Shown: piece after piece, positions 37,905-49,055 of the stretch | Layout of the letters: every line of letters starts with the position of its first letter | Position numbering within the stretch: the first letter of the stretch is position 1 | NCBI GenBank assembly: GCA_031835245.1 | Contig: JAVKOQ010000043.1 | Coordinates: 62,001-126,000 of the forward strand | Direction: 5' to 3' | DNA length: 64,000 bases | DNA from: Balamuthia mandrillaris | Taxonomy: Eukaryota > Discosea > Longamoebia > Balamuthiidae | The notes under the pieces: generated by a model | Told to the model about the DNA's origin: nothing | Seen by the model: the letters and a program-made list of their open reading frames with translations, nothing else | The model's database searches: none | Program-made: the position numbers and the translations under genes

Positions 37905-38897
37905 TCATAACCAGACAGCCGCCAGACGCTCGGCGGAAGAGTCGCCTCCATCCCCCTGCTCGGAGCTCTCCTCACTTGCGCTGGATTGGAGAGAGGATGA
38001 TGAAGTGCCGTGGACGCATTGACCATACACCTCACGCTCGACCAGTGAGTAGTTCTCGGGACATTCCTCACAAACGCCGACAAAGGCGGAGGCACATTGT
38101 TGGAAGTTCAGGTTGGCATCATACAGCTCCATTTCATCCATGCCACATGCCACTTTTGTTTGGTGAACCACCCGAAGAACGTAGGAAAGATGGTGGGTGT
38201 TGAATAAAAAACAAAGTCGAACGAGCAGAGAGAACTCCTAACGTGGCAGGTAAACAGTGCCGTTAACGTTTTCGCTTTCGTGGCGCTCCATGTGGAAGAG
38301 GCACTAGGAGAACGTGTGCGGAGAGACTATAGCATCCATGTAGTAGAGGAGCTCCAACTCAGGCATTCCTGTTGCCATCACTTCCACCCCCTCAAACACA
38401 AAGCTGAGGTTGAGGCTGTTGGCTGATTCTGGTTGCAAACTGAACTCCACAGGACAGACCGTCAAGTCACAACCAGCGCCATTACTCTCATCCATCTCGC
38501 TCTCCGTAAGGTTTGCTGGGGGACAAAGTTGGGAGAGGCCACCTGGTCGCTTCGGGCTTCTATGAACAGCACCGCATCGTCATCCGAGGTTTTCCGTAAG
38601 AAGATAGGGTTGTCGGTGGCCTCCTGGGCACGTTGCATACTTGTGAGAAGGAGGTTAATAACAGCGAACAATATTTCTAATAAAAAAAATTCAGAAGCAG
38701 AGGAGGGGAACAACACCTGTGAGTCCGTGCAGTCACCGTCACCGGGAGCAGCAACAGTGTTTACGATCGAAAGTTCGACTGAGAATTGTTCATTTCTGAG
38801 CACGCTTTGCTTGGTGCTGCCACAAACTTAGTATACAAAATAACAACAAACCCGACAAAACAGCGCTGACGGTGAGTGCAACAATAATGTTTCCCAT
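37905..38897 (-). pseudogene. Broken secreted Cys-rich gene
   Basis: A signal-like start MGNIIVALTVSAVLSG at 38897 is followed by blocks that look like an extracellular protein (QFSVELSIVNTVAAPGDGDC; GAGCDLTVCPVEFSLQPES; LELLYYMDAIVSPHTFS; LNFQQCASAFVGVCEECPEN). The blocks cannot be joined into one clean frame: in-frame TGA and TAG codons and phase conflicts occur near 38582-38585, 38304 and 38240. The terminal block at 38171-37905 ends in a Ser/Glu/Asp tail. No family recognised. Either a decayed gene or one whose introns I have not resolved. Confidence 0.4.
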
Positions 38898-39172
38898 TGT
38901 ATTTTGTTTCTTCTTTTCAAGAAATGAACTCCTCGGCAGCAACACTGAGGCCAAAAGTAATTAACAGTTCACCTTTTTGTCTTTATTCATTTATGAGATA
39001 ACGGCATCCATTCATCAGATAACGCACGAGAGAGAGATCACGATGGGAAGAGGCTGAGTCATCGAAAGATGACCACGATGAAGATGACGAGGATGGCGAA
39101 GACCACGAAGTGGAGGCATCGTTGGAGGCCAAGGGATCCAGGGCGAAGGATGAAGATGATGCCGACATGGAA

Positions 39173-40177
39173 TCAGCAGAAAACGATTCTTCTGCTATTC
39201 CTGGGCATTTGTCTGTTAAAAAACTTATTAGTGACTAACCAAACAGGAGGATAATGGAGAAGAAGAAGAAGAAGACCCAGAAGAATAGGAGATGGAGAAG
39301 AAGCAAAAAACGAACAGCTTTGATCGAATTGTATTGACACACGCGAATTCGTTGACCGTGTATGTCGACGGAAGGACCTGCTGCTCTCTGGCTTAACGTC
39401 ACGATGGGCAGCGAAAATAACTTTGGAGGATCAAACGAAAGAATAAGGAATGGGATACAAGCATAAGCCAAAGAGAAACGAGACAAACGCTCACCAAACG
39501 TTTCAACGGAGGGATCTATGACACGGTCTGCCACAGTGTCCCCCGTATCCAACGCTCTATCCCACTCGAAGCTGGTCATGCCATCCGACTCCTCAGCAGC
39601 TACCAGAAGTAGGTCGGCTCGCCCCCCTTCTCCCCATTGCTCATCCATCCTCACCGGTGGAGTAGGAAACTTTCTCTCCACCCAATAATCATGCAAACAA
39701 CCGGAGGAACAGTCCTCTTCCGCCTCCTGTCGTCTTGCTGGCCCTTCGGGGGAGGTCTCGCCTTCCTCCCTGACGACAGGATCGCTGATCCAACCCAACA
39801 TGATATCGGAACCTCTGCCTGAGCTGGTCATGGTGCCGTCGGTAGAGAGGCCTATGGCAGACCAGCCCGTAGCAGAGGATTCCAAGGCGAGTTCGATGGT
39901 CCTGTTGTCCGAGCCCCCGTTACCGCTGTTACCGCCGTCTTCTTCTCGAATAGTCCAGTGAAGCCTCATCGTCATTCCATGCTCTTCTTCCTGCCTCAGT
40001 TCAATGCAATTTTGATAGGACCTGGTGAGCGCTTTTTAAGTTTTTTGTTTGAGTGAGGCAATAAATTCCAAAAAAAAAAAAGGAAGAAGTGCGTGCAGTT
40101 GGACCATGACAAAAAGGAACCATCGCAACCACCAGGTAGAGAAGCAATAGCCAAACCAACCGCCACCTACGGTCCAT
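39173..40177 (-). CDS. DOMON-domain membrane protein
   Basis: Exons 40177-40105, 40031-39495 and 39420-39173 (285 aa), phases consistent. Start at MDRRWRLVWLLLLYLVVA, a signal peptide; a further in-frame ATG 36 bp upstream exists. Residues about 45-220 form a DOMON domain: MRLHWTIREED, then ATGWSAIGLSTDGTM, then SDIMLGWI, then SDGMTSFEWDRALDTGDTV and VIFAAHRDV. DOMON domains bind heme or sugars and occur in cytochrome b561 and copper monooxygenase relatives. A hydrophobic stretch near the C-terminus (ILLGLLLLLLHYPPVWLV) suggests a membrane anchor. Neither a copper monooxygenase nor a b561 domain is attached. Confidence 0.7.
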
Positions 40178-40213
40178 CCTTTCTCTGACTGTTGCGTTTG
40201 CTTTCTCTCTCAC

Positions 40214-40724
40214 TCTCTCTCACACACTTAGCCGCCTTTCTTCTTAGTCTGACAGCCAACCACAAAACGAAACACATTTTTTTTGTGAGTTCAAATGCTT
40301 TCTGTTCCATTCTTTCTTCTTGGACTCCTCCCATCGTTTTTCCTCCGAATTTTTATTGCAACAATAATGCGATTGGTCGGTTTGCCAATCGGCAACTACC
40401 CTTTTTAGGTTAAGTTTTTTCGTTTTGATTTTTGATTGGCGCTTTTTACGTGATCGCGATCAAAACATTCGTTGGCGATTTGTGTGATTGGACGTTAGTT
40501 GGGCGTCTCTTGTTGCTCATTCGTTCCGCTGAAAGTCCGCCCCGTCCTGGTGTTGTGCGGGAGAAACGTAAGACGGAGATGCTCCTCATAGCAGAAGAAC
40601 GTGCTTGAACCCGTTTTTCCTCTTTCAGAAGGACTCTTCCGAACATCGCCATAACACAATGATCAACCAAAACATGCCTCCACCATCAAAAGATTTGTAC
40701 AATAAGAAAACTATAGCAGGAACT
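40214..40724. promoter_or_regulatory. Intergenic region with CCAAT motif, copy 5
   Basis: 511 bp upstream of the DOMON gene and downstream of the first sulfotransferase paralog. TTTTGATTTTTGATTGGCGC, continued by TT, at 40423-40444 is the exact inverse of the phosphatase-upstream motif. Two more ATTGG/CCAAT words lie at about 40371-40390. No credible gene. Confidence 0.5.
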
Positions 40725-43260
40725 CTATCGGTGGATCAGTCCTGTTCCTTTCTCGCCGTGTCCGATTTTATCCTTCCTTTCCCCCCACTCCTCTTCCCCC
40801 AAAGAGATTCGCCCTGTTTCTTGTTGTTGACGCTGAAACAATCGTTGTAGCTGCAGGTGAGCTTCTCTGATCTCCCTCGCCTCCTGATCTTCCAACGTTA
40901 GAAGTAACTGTTCCTGTGATTTCGCATCTTGTAGTTGTGAATGTGCTTCTTGAATTTCTCCTTCTTCTTTTTCATTCTCTTTGTCGTCTACAGTCGTTCG
41001 TTCGTTTCTGTCCTGTCCCTCCGTCCGCGTCTCCCATTCCGTTTCAAATTCCTCCCACTTCATTTTGCCTTTGTGAGATTCTTTTCCTTCTCTGTCTTCG
41101 ACTTCATGTAGATATGGAGCGAGTTCTAGTTGTTCTGGAGAAAATCTTTCCTCTCCCCATTCTTCTTCACCTCCTGGTTGGGGTTCTTGTTCTCCTCCTT
41201 CTTTTTTCTCGTCTTTTAACTCCTTTTCTTCCTCCCCATGTAATTCTCCATGATCGGCTAGTGGAAATCTTTCCTCATTTCCTTGTTCTCCCTTTTCTTC
41301 ATGTTCATGTGTGTGTATATCGTCTTGTGGTGGTTCCCTTCCTTCCTGTTTAGGATCCGGTTCTCCTCCTTTTAACCCTTCTTGTTGGTAATGCTCATCT
41401 CTTGGTGCTGCACTCCAAAGGTTTGTCAAGCTGGTTTGTTCCCCTTGTCTGATTTTGTCGTCAGCGATTTCATTCTCCTGATACTGTACCTTGTGGTGGT
41501 TCTTGTTTGTATCATTCTCGTACCCGCTTTTCCCTGCTTCTTCCTCTACCCTCCGCTCTGTTTCTTTTCTTTCTTCTTCGTCAACGTGTTCCTCTTCGTC
41601 TTTTCCCATTTCGTCATCCTTCCCCCCCTTCTGCGCATCTGGCACCGGCTTCATTGAGTTCTCCAGTACAGAGACTCCTCCTTGCCCTTCCTGTTCATCT
41701 TTGTGAAGCTTGTATAATAGTTGTAGCCGCTCATCTACTTTATCCCACCCCTCCCTCTCCTTTTGTAGCCTCTCCCGTGGAGGCTGCCACATTCCTCTTG
41801 CCCTGAGTCCCCTTATGTTTCTCTCGAACAGGCAGCGGCCATACCGATAAAGGATCTCGTCGTACTTAATGAGAGGCTGCGCCTGCTCCCAAACGGCTTC
41901 CGGTTGGACGCCTTTCTGGTCCTGATGTTTTCCTATGGGCAGGAAAACGTATCACTGAGATGCGATAACTGATGTGCAATCACAAAAACATAGGAAGAAC
42001 AGGAGACACCGACACAATGGAGTCCAGAACGAAAGAAAAACGGCAGAGAGTGATTGATACCATTCAAGTTTTTAGGATCAAAAGCAAGATCGGTGGCTTT
42101 AGTCCAGCCAAAGTGTTGTGTCAGAAGTTGTATCGTGTCTTCAAAGCGTTCCACAATTCCCACCACCGAGTACTGTTCCCTCAAATGTTCCATGGCACAA
42201 AGAAGATGCCCGTAGGTAAGATTGCCGCGAGGGACAAAGTAGGCTTCTCTTCCACACAACACCCTTGTTTGGAGGTTGTCTTTGTGCCTTCTCTGGCCAT
42301 TTTGAAGTGGAAAAGATAAGTTATAAATAAGGACAAAGCGGTATATAATAAGAGAGAGGAGAGACGGAGAGTGAAAGAAAGAGAGTGAGAGAGGAAGATA
42401 GAGACAGAGACAGAGAGAGACAGAGATAACCTTGTTAGTGGAGTTGCTAAGAAAATCAAAAATATCACGACCATGTTTGTCCCCGTAAAGACGTTTCCAC
42501 CAGTCGAATTGCGAGATAAGGCGGTCAAAAGGGTTGCGCAGCACGGTGAAGTAAAGGAAAGGTCTCTCCGGGGTGATCTTGTGCACACCATGCACGTAAT
42601 GGCCAACTATCACTTTGTGTGAAGAAAATATGTGCTTTTTGAAGCAACAACGATGTTAAGGGCAGTGGACAAACAAAAACGGAGTGAACAGGATTGATGA
42701 GAAGACGGATAAAGCGGGGTAACCTGTGCTTGTTTCAACAGTTCGGGTCGTTCAGCAAGTGAAGCGGAGTCGTTCCATTTCAGCTCAAAACCTCCCAGCT
42801 GGTCCCCGAACCTCATGTTCACGGCGCTTTTCTGGTTGTTCCTCTTCACAAACTCCCACAAGGTGGATCCTCCACATTTTTCAATGTGCAGAAAGTAGAT
42901 AGCGGCATTCTGAAGAGCTATCGCTTCCACATCGGGAACGGTTTGTCGAAAGGCATCAGCAGTGTTGTTCATGGCCTTTTCGCACGTGGACAACATGTTC
43001 TCCACCTCCAGCTGCCAAAGCCGGTCATCGATGGAAGGTTTCATGTTTTGTAGAAACTGTTGAAGGTTGAGGTTGCGTTGGCTCAGCTCTTCCCAACTCA
43101 TCTTGTTGAGATTGAAGCTCCAAAACCGATTGGAAAGGTTAGGAAAGAAGCCAACCGGCGAGAGGAATAGATAGTACAACGTCAACCCGGAACCCAACAC
43201 CATTATGAAAGCAAAGTATAAGGCAAGGGCGTTGGACCGCCGACGCGTCCGCGCTGTCAT
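40725..43260 (-). CDS. Golgi-type sulfotransferase (Sulfotransfer_2), paralog 1 with acidic tail
   Basis: Exons 43260-42724, 42634-42431, 42292-42061 and 41932-40725 (726 aa), phases consistent. A type II anchor (residues about 10-32) precedes a stem. FLHIEKCGGSTLWEFV is the 5'-phosphosulfate loop of heparan/chondroitin-type enzymes, TVLRNPFDRLISQF the 3'-phosphate site, and the Cys-containing VLCGREAYFVPRGNLTYGH region is family-like. Known relatives transfer sulfate from PAPS to uronic acid or other sugars in the Golgi. The catalytic domain ends near residue 370; about 350 further residues are Glu/Lys/Gln/Asp-rich and absent from paralog 2. The acceptor glycan is unknown. Confidence 0.85.
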
Positions 43261-43491
43261 CGTTCAGACTTCCTTTCTTTGTTGTTGGGCCAACAGTCGC
43301 GATAATTTTTCTGAAATTCAGACCATTTTTGGTAATAATGTCGACGATAAATTATAATTTGGAAAAAGATTGCGGCATTTTTTCTTTCGTTCTTGTCCAA
43401 CTTTCCTGCCTTGTGACAGTTCTCACTCCGGCTCCCACGTTTCAGCATTGATCCTTTCCTTGGCGGAACTTGCGTCCGCTCGCTACCAGGA

Positions 43492-44892
43492 TCACAGGCC
43501 TCTTGCTTTCATCCCTCTGACCTGTCTTTCCATCAAGCATTCTCCGTAGCGATAGAGAATCTCATCATACCGAATGAGCGGTTGCGCCGCTCGCCAGACC
43601 GCTTCCGGTTGTATACTCTTCTGGCCTACATGAACCCCTGTTTGAGACATGATAGCCTCAGAAGCAGCTCCAGAAGCGAAGATAGGGAAGGAAAACAGAT
43701 GGTGTAGAGGGATATAGGATGGGTACCTGTTGGATTTCTTGGTTGATCCGCTAGTTCCAACCCCTTTTTCCACCCAAAATGAGCGGAGAGCAATTGTAAC
43801 GTTTCGGCATAGCGCTCCACGGTACCCACCACCGTGAAGTAATCCCTCAGATGGCGCATGGCACAGTGGAGGTGGTTATAAGTAAGGTTTCCACGAGGAA
43901 CCTGATAGGCCTCCCTGCCGCAGAGAACCCTGGTCTGAAGGTTATCTTTATGACGGGCCGACCGTAGTGTCGTGTTGGTCATAAAGTCCACAAGGTCCTT
44001 GCCATGTTTGTCCCCGTAGAGCTTCCTCCAAAAATTGTATTGAGAGATGAGCCGGTCAAAGGGATCGCGAAGGAGAGTGCAGTAGAAGTAGGGTCGCTGG
44101 GGAGTAACCTCGTGGATGCCAAAGACATAATGGCCCACAATGACGTTGTAAGAAGCAAATAGTTTCTATTTGACGGTGCGTTGTAGTTAGGTTCAGACTC
44201 ATTTTCTTTTAAAGTAAAGAGTATCGTCCAGTTACCTGAGCCTGTTCCAGCATACCTGGCTGTTGAGCTAAAGAAACGGCGTCGTTCCAGCCCATCCGAA
44301 ACCCTCCCGTTTGTTCCCTGAATCGCAGGTTCACGGAGACCGGCCTCATGTTCCTTCTAACGAACTCCCACACGGTGGAACCTCCACACTTTTCAATGTG
44401 CAGGAAGTAAACGGCTGCATCCAACCCAAGCACGGCTTTTGGAAAAGGGAGAGGTTGCTGAAATGCCTCCGCCGTGTTGTTCAGCTGCTCTTTACACGAC
44501 GACAGCATTTGCTCGACCCGCTCTTTCCAGTGTGTGTCTCTCACAGGGGGTGCCAGCACCTTCACTTGCTCTCGCAGCTCTTTGTTCCACCTTCGAAGTT
44601 CGCTCCAACTAAGGCGTGGCCAGGACCAACCGCCGTTCGCTTGGCCCCTTTGGGACATCGGCCAAGGCCCAAAGGACAGGGCTGTGAGATACAAAATCGC
44701 AAAGACCACAGCGCCCCACACGCAGGTCTTTGCCCACGCTTTCCGTCTGGCCCTGTGACGGCGGCCATTCTGGCAGCCGAAGAGGCTCCGTACCGAGGGC
44801 CGTTCGCCTGCCTCCATTCCCCCTTGCTTTTTCTTCTTTCTCCAAAAGGCAGCATTTGTCTCATGACGACATGTAAATTTTCGGGTCGACAT
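43492..44892 (-). CDS. Golgi-type sulfotransferase (Sulfotransfer_2), paralog 2
   Basis: Exons 44892-44236, 44165-43727 and 43637-43492 (413 aa), phases consistent. Basic N-terminus, membrane anchor around TCVWGAVVFAILYLTALSFG, then FLHIEKCGGSTVWEFV (PAPS loop), CTLLRDPFDRLISQY (3'-phosphate site) and CGREAYQVPRGNLTYNHL. It ends shortly after the shared IRYDEILYRYGECLMERQV segment, about where paralog 1's long tail begins. Head-to-tail arrangement and shared splice phases show tandem duplication. The second intron of paralog 1 is absent here. Confidence 0.88.
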
Positions 44893-45164
44893 GAAATATT
44901 CTTAATAAGGCCAAAATTGAATTAAAACCTCTTTTTTTTTTACACCGGCTAGGGTGATTTTGGGTGTTCTTGTCGTCCAATTCATCGCCACACATCTTGC
45001 GTTCATTCTTCCTCTTCATTTCCGACAGGCGATTCTTGGAAGAAAGAAAAAAGTTTTTCTCTTTTTTTTTTGGTTGGCTCTCTCCGCGGATACGCTCCAC
45101 TGAACGGCAAAGTCAACAACAAGCATTTCACCACCAGCAGCAGTGCGCACACCCCACCATCACC

Positions 45165-48100
45165 ATGGAGTACGTTCAGCAGGCTTGGTAAGCATCTATT
45201 TCTCTTGGTGCTACATTTTTTTTTTTTTGCTCATCAAAAGCTGCCAACCATACCATACCTTTATTTTTTTTAAAAAAAAAAAACCTCGCTACTCGTTGTT
45301 CTCATATCTCTCTCTCTTTTCTCTCTGTGTTCTCTCTCTGTTCTCCACAGTCAAAGTCCAGTGGCCATTGGTGCTGCTACTGTCGTTGTTGGCGGTGCAA
45401 TCGCTGCAACGTACTTGCTGAGTACGTTTTTTTTTCAACTACACGCTACTCATTTTTTTTTTTCACAAACAAAACCTCATCAGATCAAATGAATTATTGA
45501 TTACTATTTATTTTGTAAAAAAAAAAAAAAAACATATCAAACAGCACCACCACCAGGTAAACCAGTTCCCAAGATGCAGTCCGTTCGCTTGGCCGCTGAG
45601 CGTGAGGGCGAGTCTCACATCTACCGCTGCGGCGCCTCTCCTGACAAACTCGTCGCCCAGCGCTGGGATGACGTTTCCACTCTCTATGAGAACTTTAGGT
45701 TCGTTGTCCCTTTTCTTTCTTTCTTTCTTTCTCTGCCTCACTAGTTGTTGTCGGTCTTGTTCTTTGCCTCGACTTGCAACAACTACACTTGTTCAACAAT
45801 TTTGCGAATACCTTAAACAGACGAGGAGTGAGAATAAGCCCACAGGGCAAGTGTTTGGGCTGGCGTGAGGGCGATGGACCTTTCCAGTGGTATTCCTACG
45901 CTGAGGTGGAGTCCATGGCCCATGCCATCGGCTCTGGTCTCATCGAGCTTGGCTTTGAGCCGGTAATTATGCTTCTCTGCTTCTTTGTTTCTCTCTTTCT
46001 TCTCTTTCCTCTTATTTCGTTACCTTTTCTACATGTTGCTGACAGTTTGTTGCGACACTATGCAGCGTGACTTGGTAGGTGTTTATATGAAAAATAGGCC
46101 TGAGTGGGTATGTTGTAATTTCCTGCGAAACTTTTTTTTTTTTAATGGACTGCGTCTCGTTTACTATTTGTCATAATGTTGATCCTCGAATTTAAAGATC
46201 ATCACAGAACAAGCTTGTAACGCTTACTCTTACCCCGTTGTACCACTCTACGATACCTTGGGTAACCTTTCTCCATGACTTTTAAAACTTTCTCTTCGTT
46301 GTTTTCGTCTTTTCTCTTCGGCTTTGTGCTTAAAAATTTTTTTTCTTAAAACTAGGCAAAGTCGCGCTTGACTTCATTCTTTCACAAACGGAAATGCGCG
46401 TTGTCATTTGCACTGCTGAGAAACTTGAAAGTGTACGCTTTTACCTCTTCATTCTCTTTTTCTCTCTCCCTCTCAACCGCTATTTTTGTCTGTAATACTT
46501 TCGTAAACATAGCTTTTCGCTGGTTCCGAAGAAGCTACTGCTCACCTGAAGTACATTGTAACTTTGGACGAAGTGACCGACGAGAACCATATTGCGATGG
46601 CTGAGGAAAAAGGCATTCAATTACTTACCTTTGGTGAACTCGAAGAGAGGGGCAGGAAAGCACAACACGAGCCAGTACCCCCTAAACCTTCTGACCTTTG
46701 TACCATTTGCTATACCAGTGGCACCACCGATTTGCCTAAAGGTTTTTTCTTTGTTATTTCGCAGGTCTCCTTTCAGTTTCTCACATTAAAAAAATTAAGG
46801 TGTAATGTTGACTCATGCCAACATTGTGGCTGATTGGGCAGGCCTCGCTGCAACTCTTGGCAGCGAAGTGTTCCACAAGTCGGACGTGCACATCTCTTAC
46901 TTGCCCTTGGCTCACATCTTTGAGAGAATGGTAGTCACTGGCATGCTTGCTAATGGTGGATCTATCGGGTTTTTCCGTGGCGTACGCACATACGTCCCTC
47001 TCAATGTAATTTTCATGCCTAAGTGGATTTAATTTGGTTTTGTTACAGAACGTGTTGCAATTGTTTGACGATATTGCTGTTCTCAGACCAACGGTTTTCC
47101 CAAGGTACCTACATTCTCTCTTCCTTTATTTCCTTCATTCTCTGTGCTATTCTTTTGCTCACTTCTCTTCTTGTTAAACGCCAGTGTTCCTCGTCTTTAC
47201 AACCGACTCTACGACAAAGTATTGGGCCAGCTTAATCAACTCACCGGTGTAAAGAAGAAGCTTTTCGAAAAGGCATGGCAGGCCAAGCTCGAGGGTTTGC
47301 GTCATGGCAGAGTTAAGCATCCTCTTTGGGATGCTCTTGTCTTCCGCAAAGGTTCCTATTCTCTTTTGTCTGCTCTCTCTCTTTAACACACTTATTCCTA
47401 ACAAATACAACACAGTCGCAAATAAACTCGGAGGCCGCATCCGTTTAATGATTACCGGCTCTGCTCCTATCAACGCTGAAGTTATGGACTTTTTGAGAAT
47501 GTAAGTTTCCCTCAATCTTCTCTCCTCTCTCTTGTTGCTGTTTTAGTTGGTACATGTTGTTTCAATATGTGTATTTGAAAACTGACCTACGTTGTTTCAG
47601 TTGTTTCTCTTGTGACGTTTTAGAGGGCTATGGACAAACAGAGACCAGCGCTGGCAGTACTGCCACTCTCTATGGTGACACTACCACCGGCCACGTCGGT
47701 CGTCCGATTGCTTCCAACGGTACGTTTTTGTCTTCGTTCTTCCTTTGTTTTTGTTTCTTAATTCCTTGTGCATTACCCTTGCGTAGAGTTGAAGCTTGTG
47801 GATGTACCTGAAATGGTTAGCTCTCTTCTCCCTCTCCGTTCTTTCTTCTGCATTATGTCTTACTTTAGTTTGTTGATGTTCATCACTAGAACTACTACGC
47901 CTCTGCTGATCCTCCACGTGGTGAAATTTGGTTTGTTCTTCTTTTAGTCTCTCCTCCCTCTTGATACTCTTTACTTATGTTTAATATCACAACAAACTTC
48001 AGCTTCAGAGGAAATAACTGTTTCGTTGGTTACTTCAAAAACGAGAAAGCCACCTCGGAGACCATCGATGAGGATGGATGGGTCCATTCAGGAGACATTG

Positions 48101-48765
48101 GCATCATTCACGAGAACGGTACCCTCACCATCATCGATCGCAAGAAGAACATCTTTAAATTGGCTCAAGGAGAATATATCGCGTATGTTTATCCTTTTCC
48201 CTGTTTTTGTTTTTGTTTTTTGCTTTGTTTGTCTTTTGCTGTCTTCATTCCTCTCGTTCTCCCGCTCTCTTTGTTTACTTCTTACTTTACCCAATAATAA
48301 ATAGGCCCGAAAAGATAGAGGGATACGTCGTGAAGAGCCCTTACATTGCCCAGGTCTTTGTTTACGGAAACAGCTTGAAGGCCTCCTTGGTCGCCATCGT
48401 TGTGCCCGACCAAGAAGTATTGCTTCCTTGGGCCAAGGAACACGGTCTTGGGGTACCTTTTCTATCTCTTTTTTATTCTATGCTTCTCTATATTTTTTCT
48501 TTGCCCTAATCGAATTACAAAGGACCTTTCTTTGGAGGAATTGTGCGCCAAGTCTGAAGTCAAGAAGCTGATGATGCAAAGCATAGACGAGATGGGAAGC
48601 AAATACGGCCTTCAAAGCTTTGAGAAGCCGCGCGACATTCACATCTGCGCTGTTCCATTCTCGGAGGATCAGGGCCTTTTGACGCCCACCATGAAGTTGA
48701 AGCGCCCTCAAGCGAAGGAGTACTTCCAGGACGAAATCGATGCGATGTACACAAAGCTGCCCTAA
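45165..48765 (+). CDS. Long-chain acyl-CoA synthetase, 18 exons
   Basis: Exon ends: 45165-45187, 45351-45421, 45545-45698, 45821-45962, 46066-46107, 46198-46261, 46356-46432, 46513-46741, 46800-47005, 47049-47104, 47185-47351, 47416-47500, 47601-47719, 47787-47815, 47890-47930, 48003-48182, 48305-48452, 48523-48765; 691 aa, phases all agree. An N-terminal hydrophobic anchor (IGAATVVVGGAIAATYLL) precedes the AMP-binding fold. Motifs: ICYTSGTTDLPKGVML (P-loop), [55 protein letters not shown]. The enzyme activates fatty acids with ATP and CoA at ER, peroxisome or lipid-droplet membranes. The P-loop has Asp where Gly is usual (TSGTTG). Introns are 40-200 nt. Confidence 0.93.
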
Positions 48766-48895
48766 GCAGAAACACACACCAACCTGCAAACAAGTTTCTG
48801 ATTTTTTTTTTCTACTTCTTTTCTCTCTCTCACTCAACGAACTGTTGCTTTTTTCTCTCTCTCTTTTTTTTTTTTGGCTGTGGCAGAGATACAAG

Positions 48896-49012
48896 AGAGG
48901 AGAAGGGAGAGAGGAGAGAGGAGAGAGGAGAGAGGAGAGGAGAGGAGAGAGGAGAGAGAGAGAGGAGAGAGGAGAGAGGAGAGAGGAGAGAGGAGAGAGG
49001 AGAGAGGAGAGT
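48896..49012. repeat. GAGAGG/GAGAG array upstream of the SDR gene
   Basis: About 117 bp of GAGAGGA units. It ends 44 bp before the next start codon, so it is 5' leader or promoter of the downstream gene. Confidence 0.95.
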
Positions 49013-49055
49013 TTCTTTGTAACAAAAAGATGCGGTGAAGCAAAACACGAGCGAA

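Noticed and set aside
9870-38585. A genome-wide TGA reassignment
   Set aside because: The RBR, F-box/Rho and kinase genes end properly at TGA, so TGA functions as a stop here; isolated mutations or errors are likelier.
39069-39254. Small Met/Thr/Lys-rich plus-strand frame near the DOMON gene
   Set aside because: It overlaps the 3' part of the DOMON gene in antisense with biased composition and no domain.
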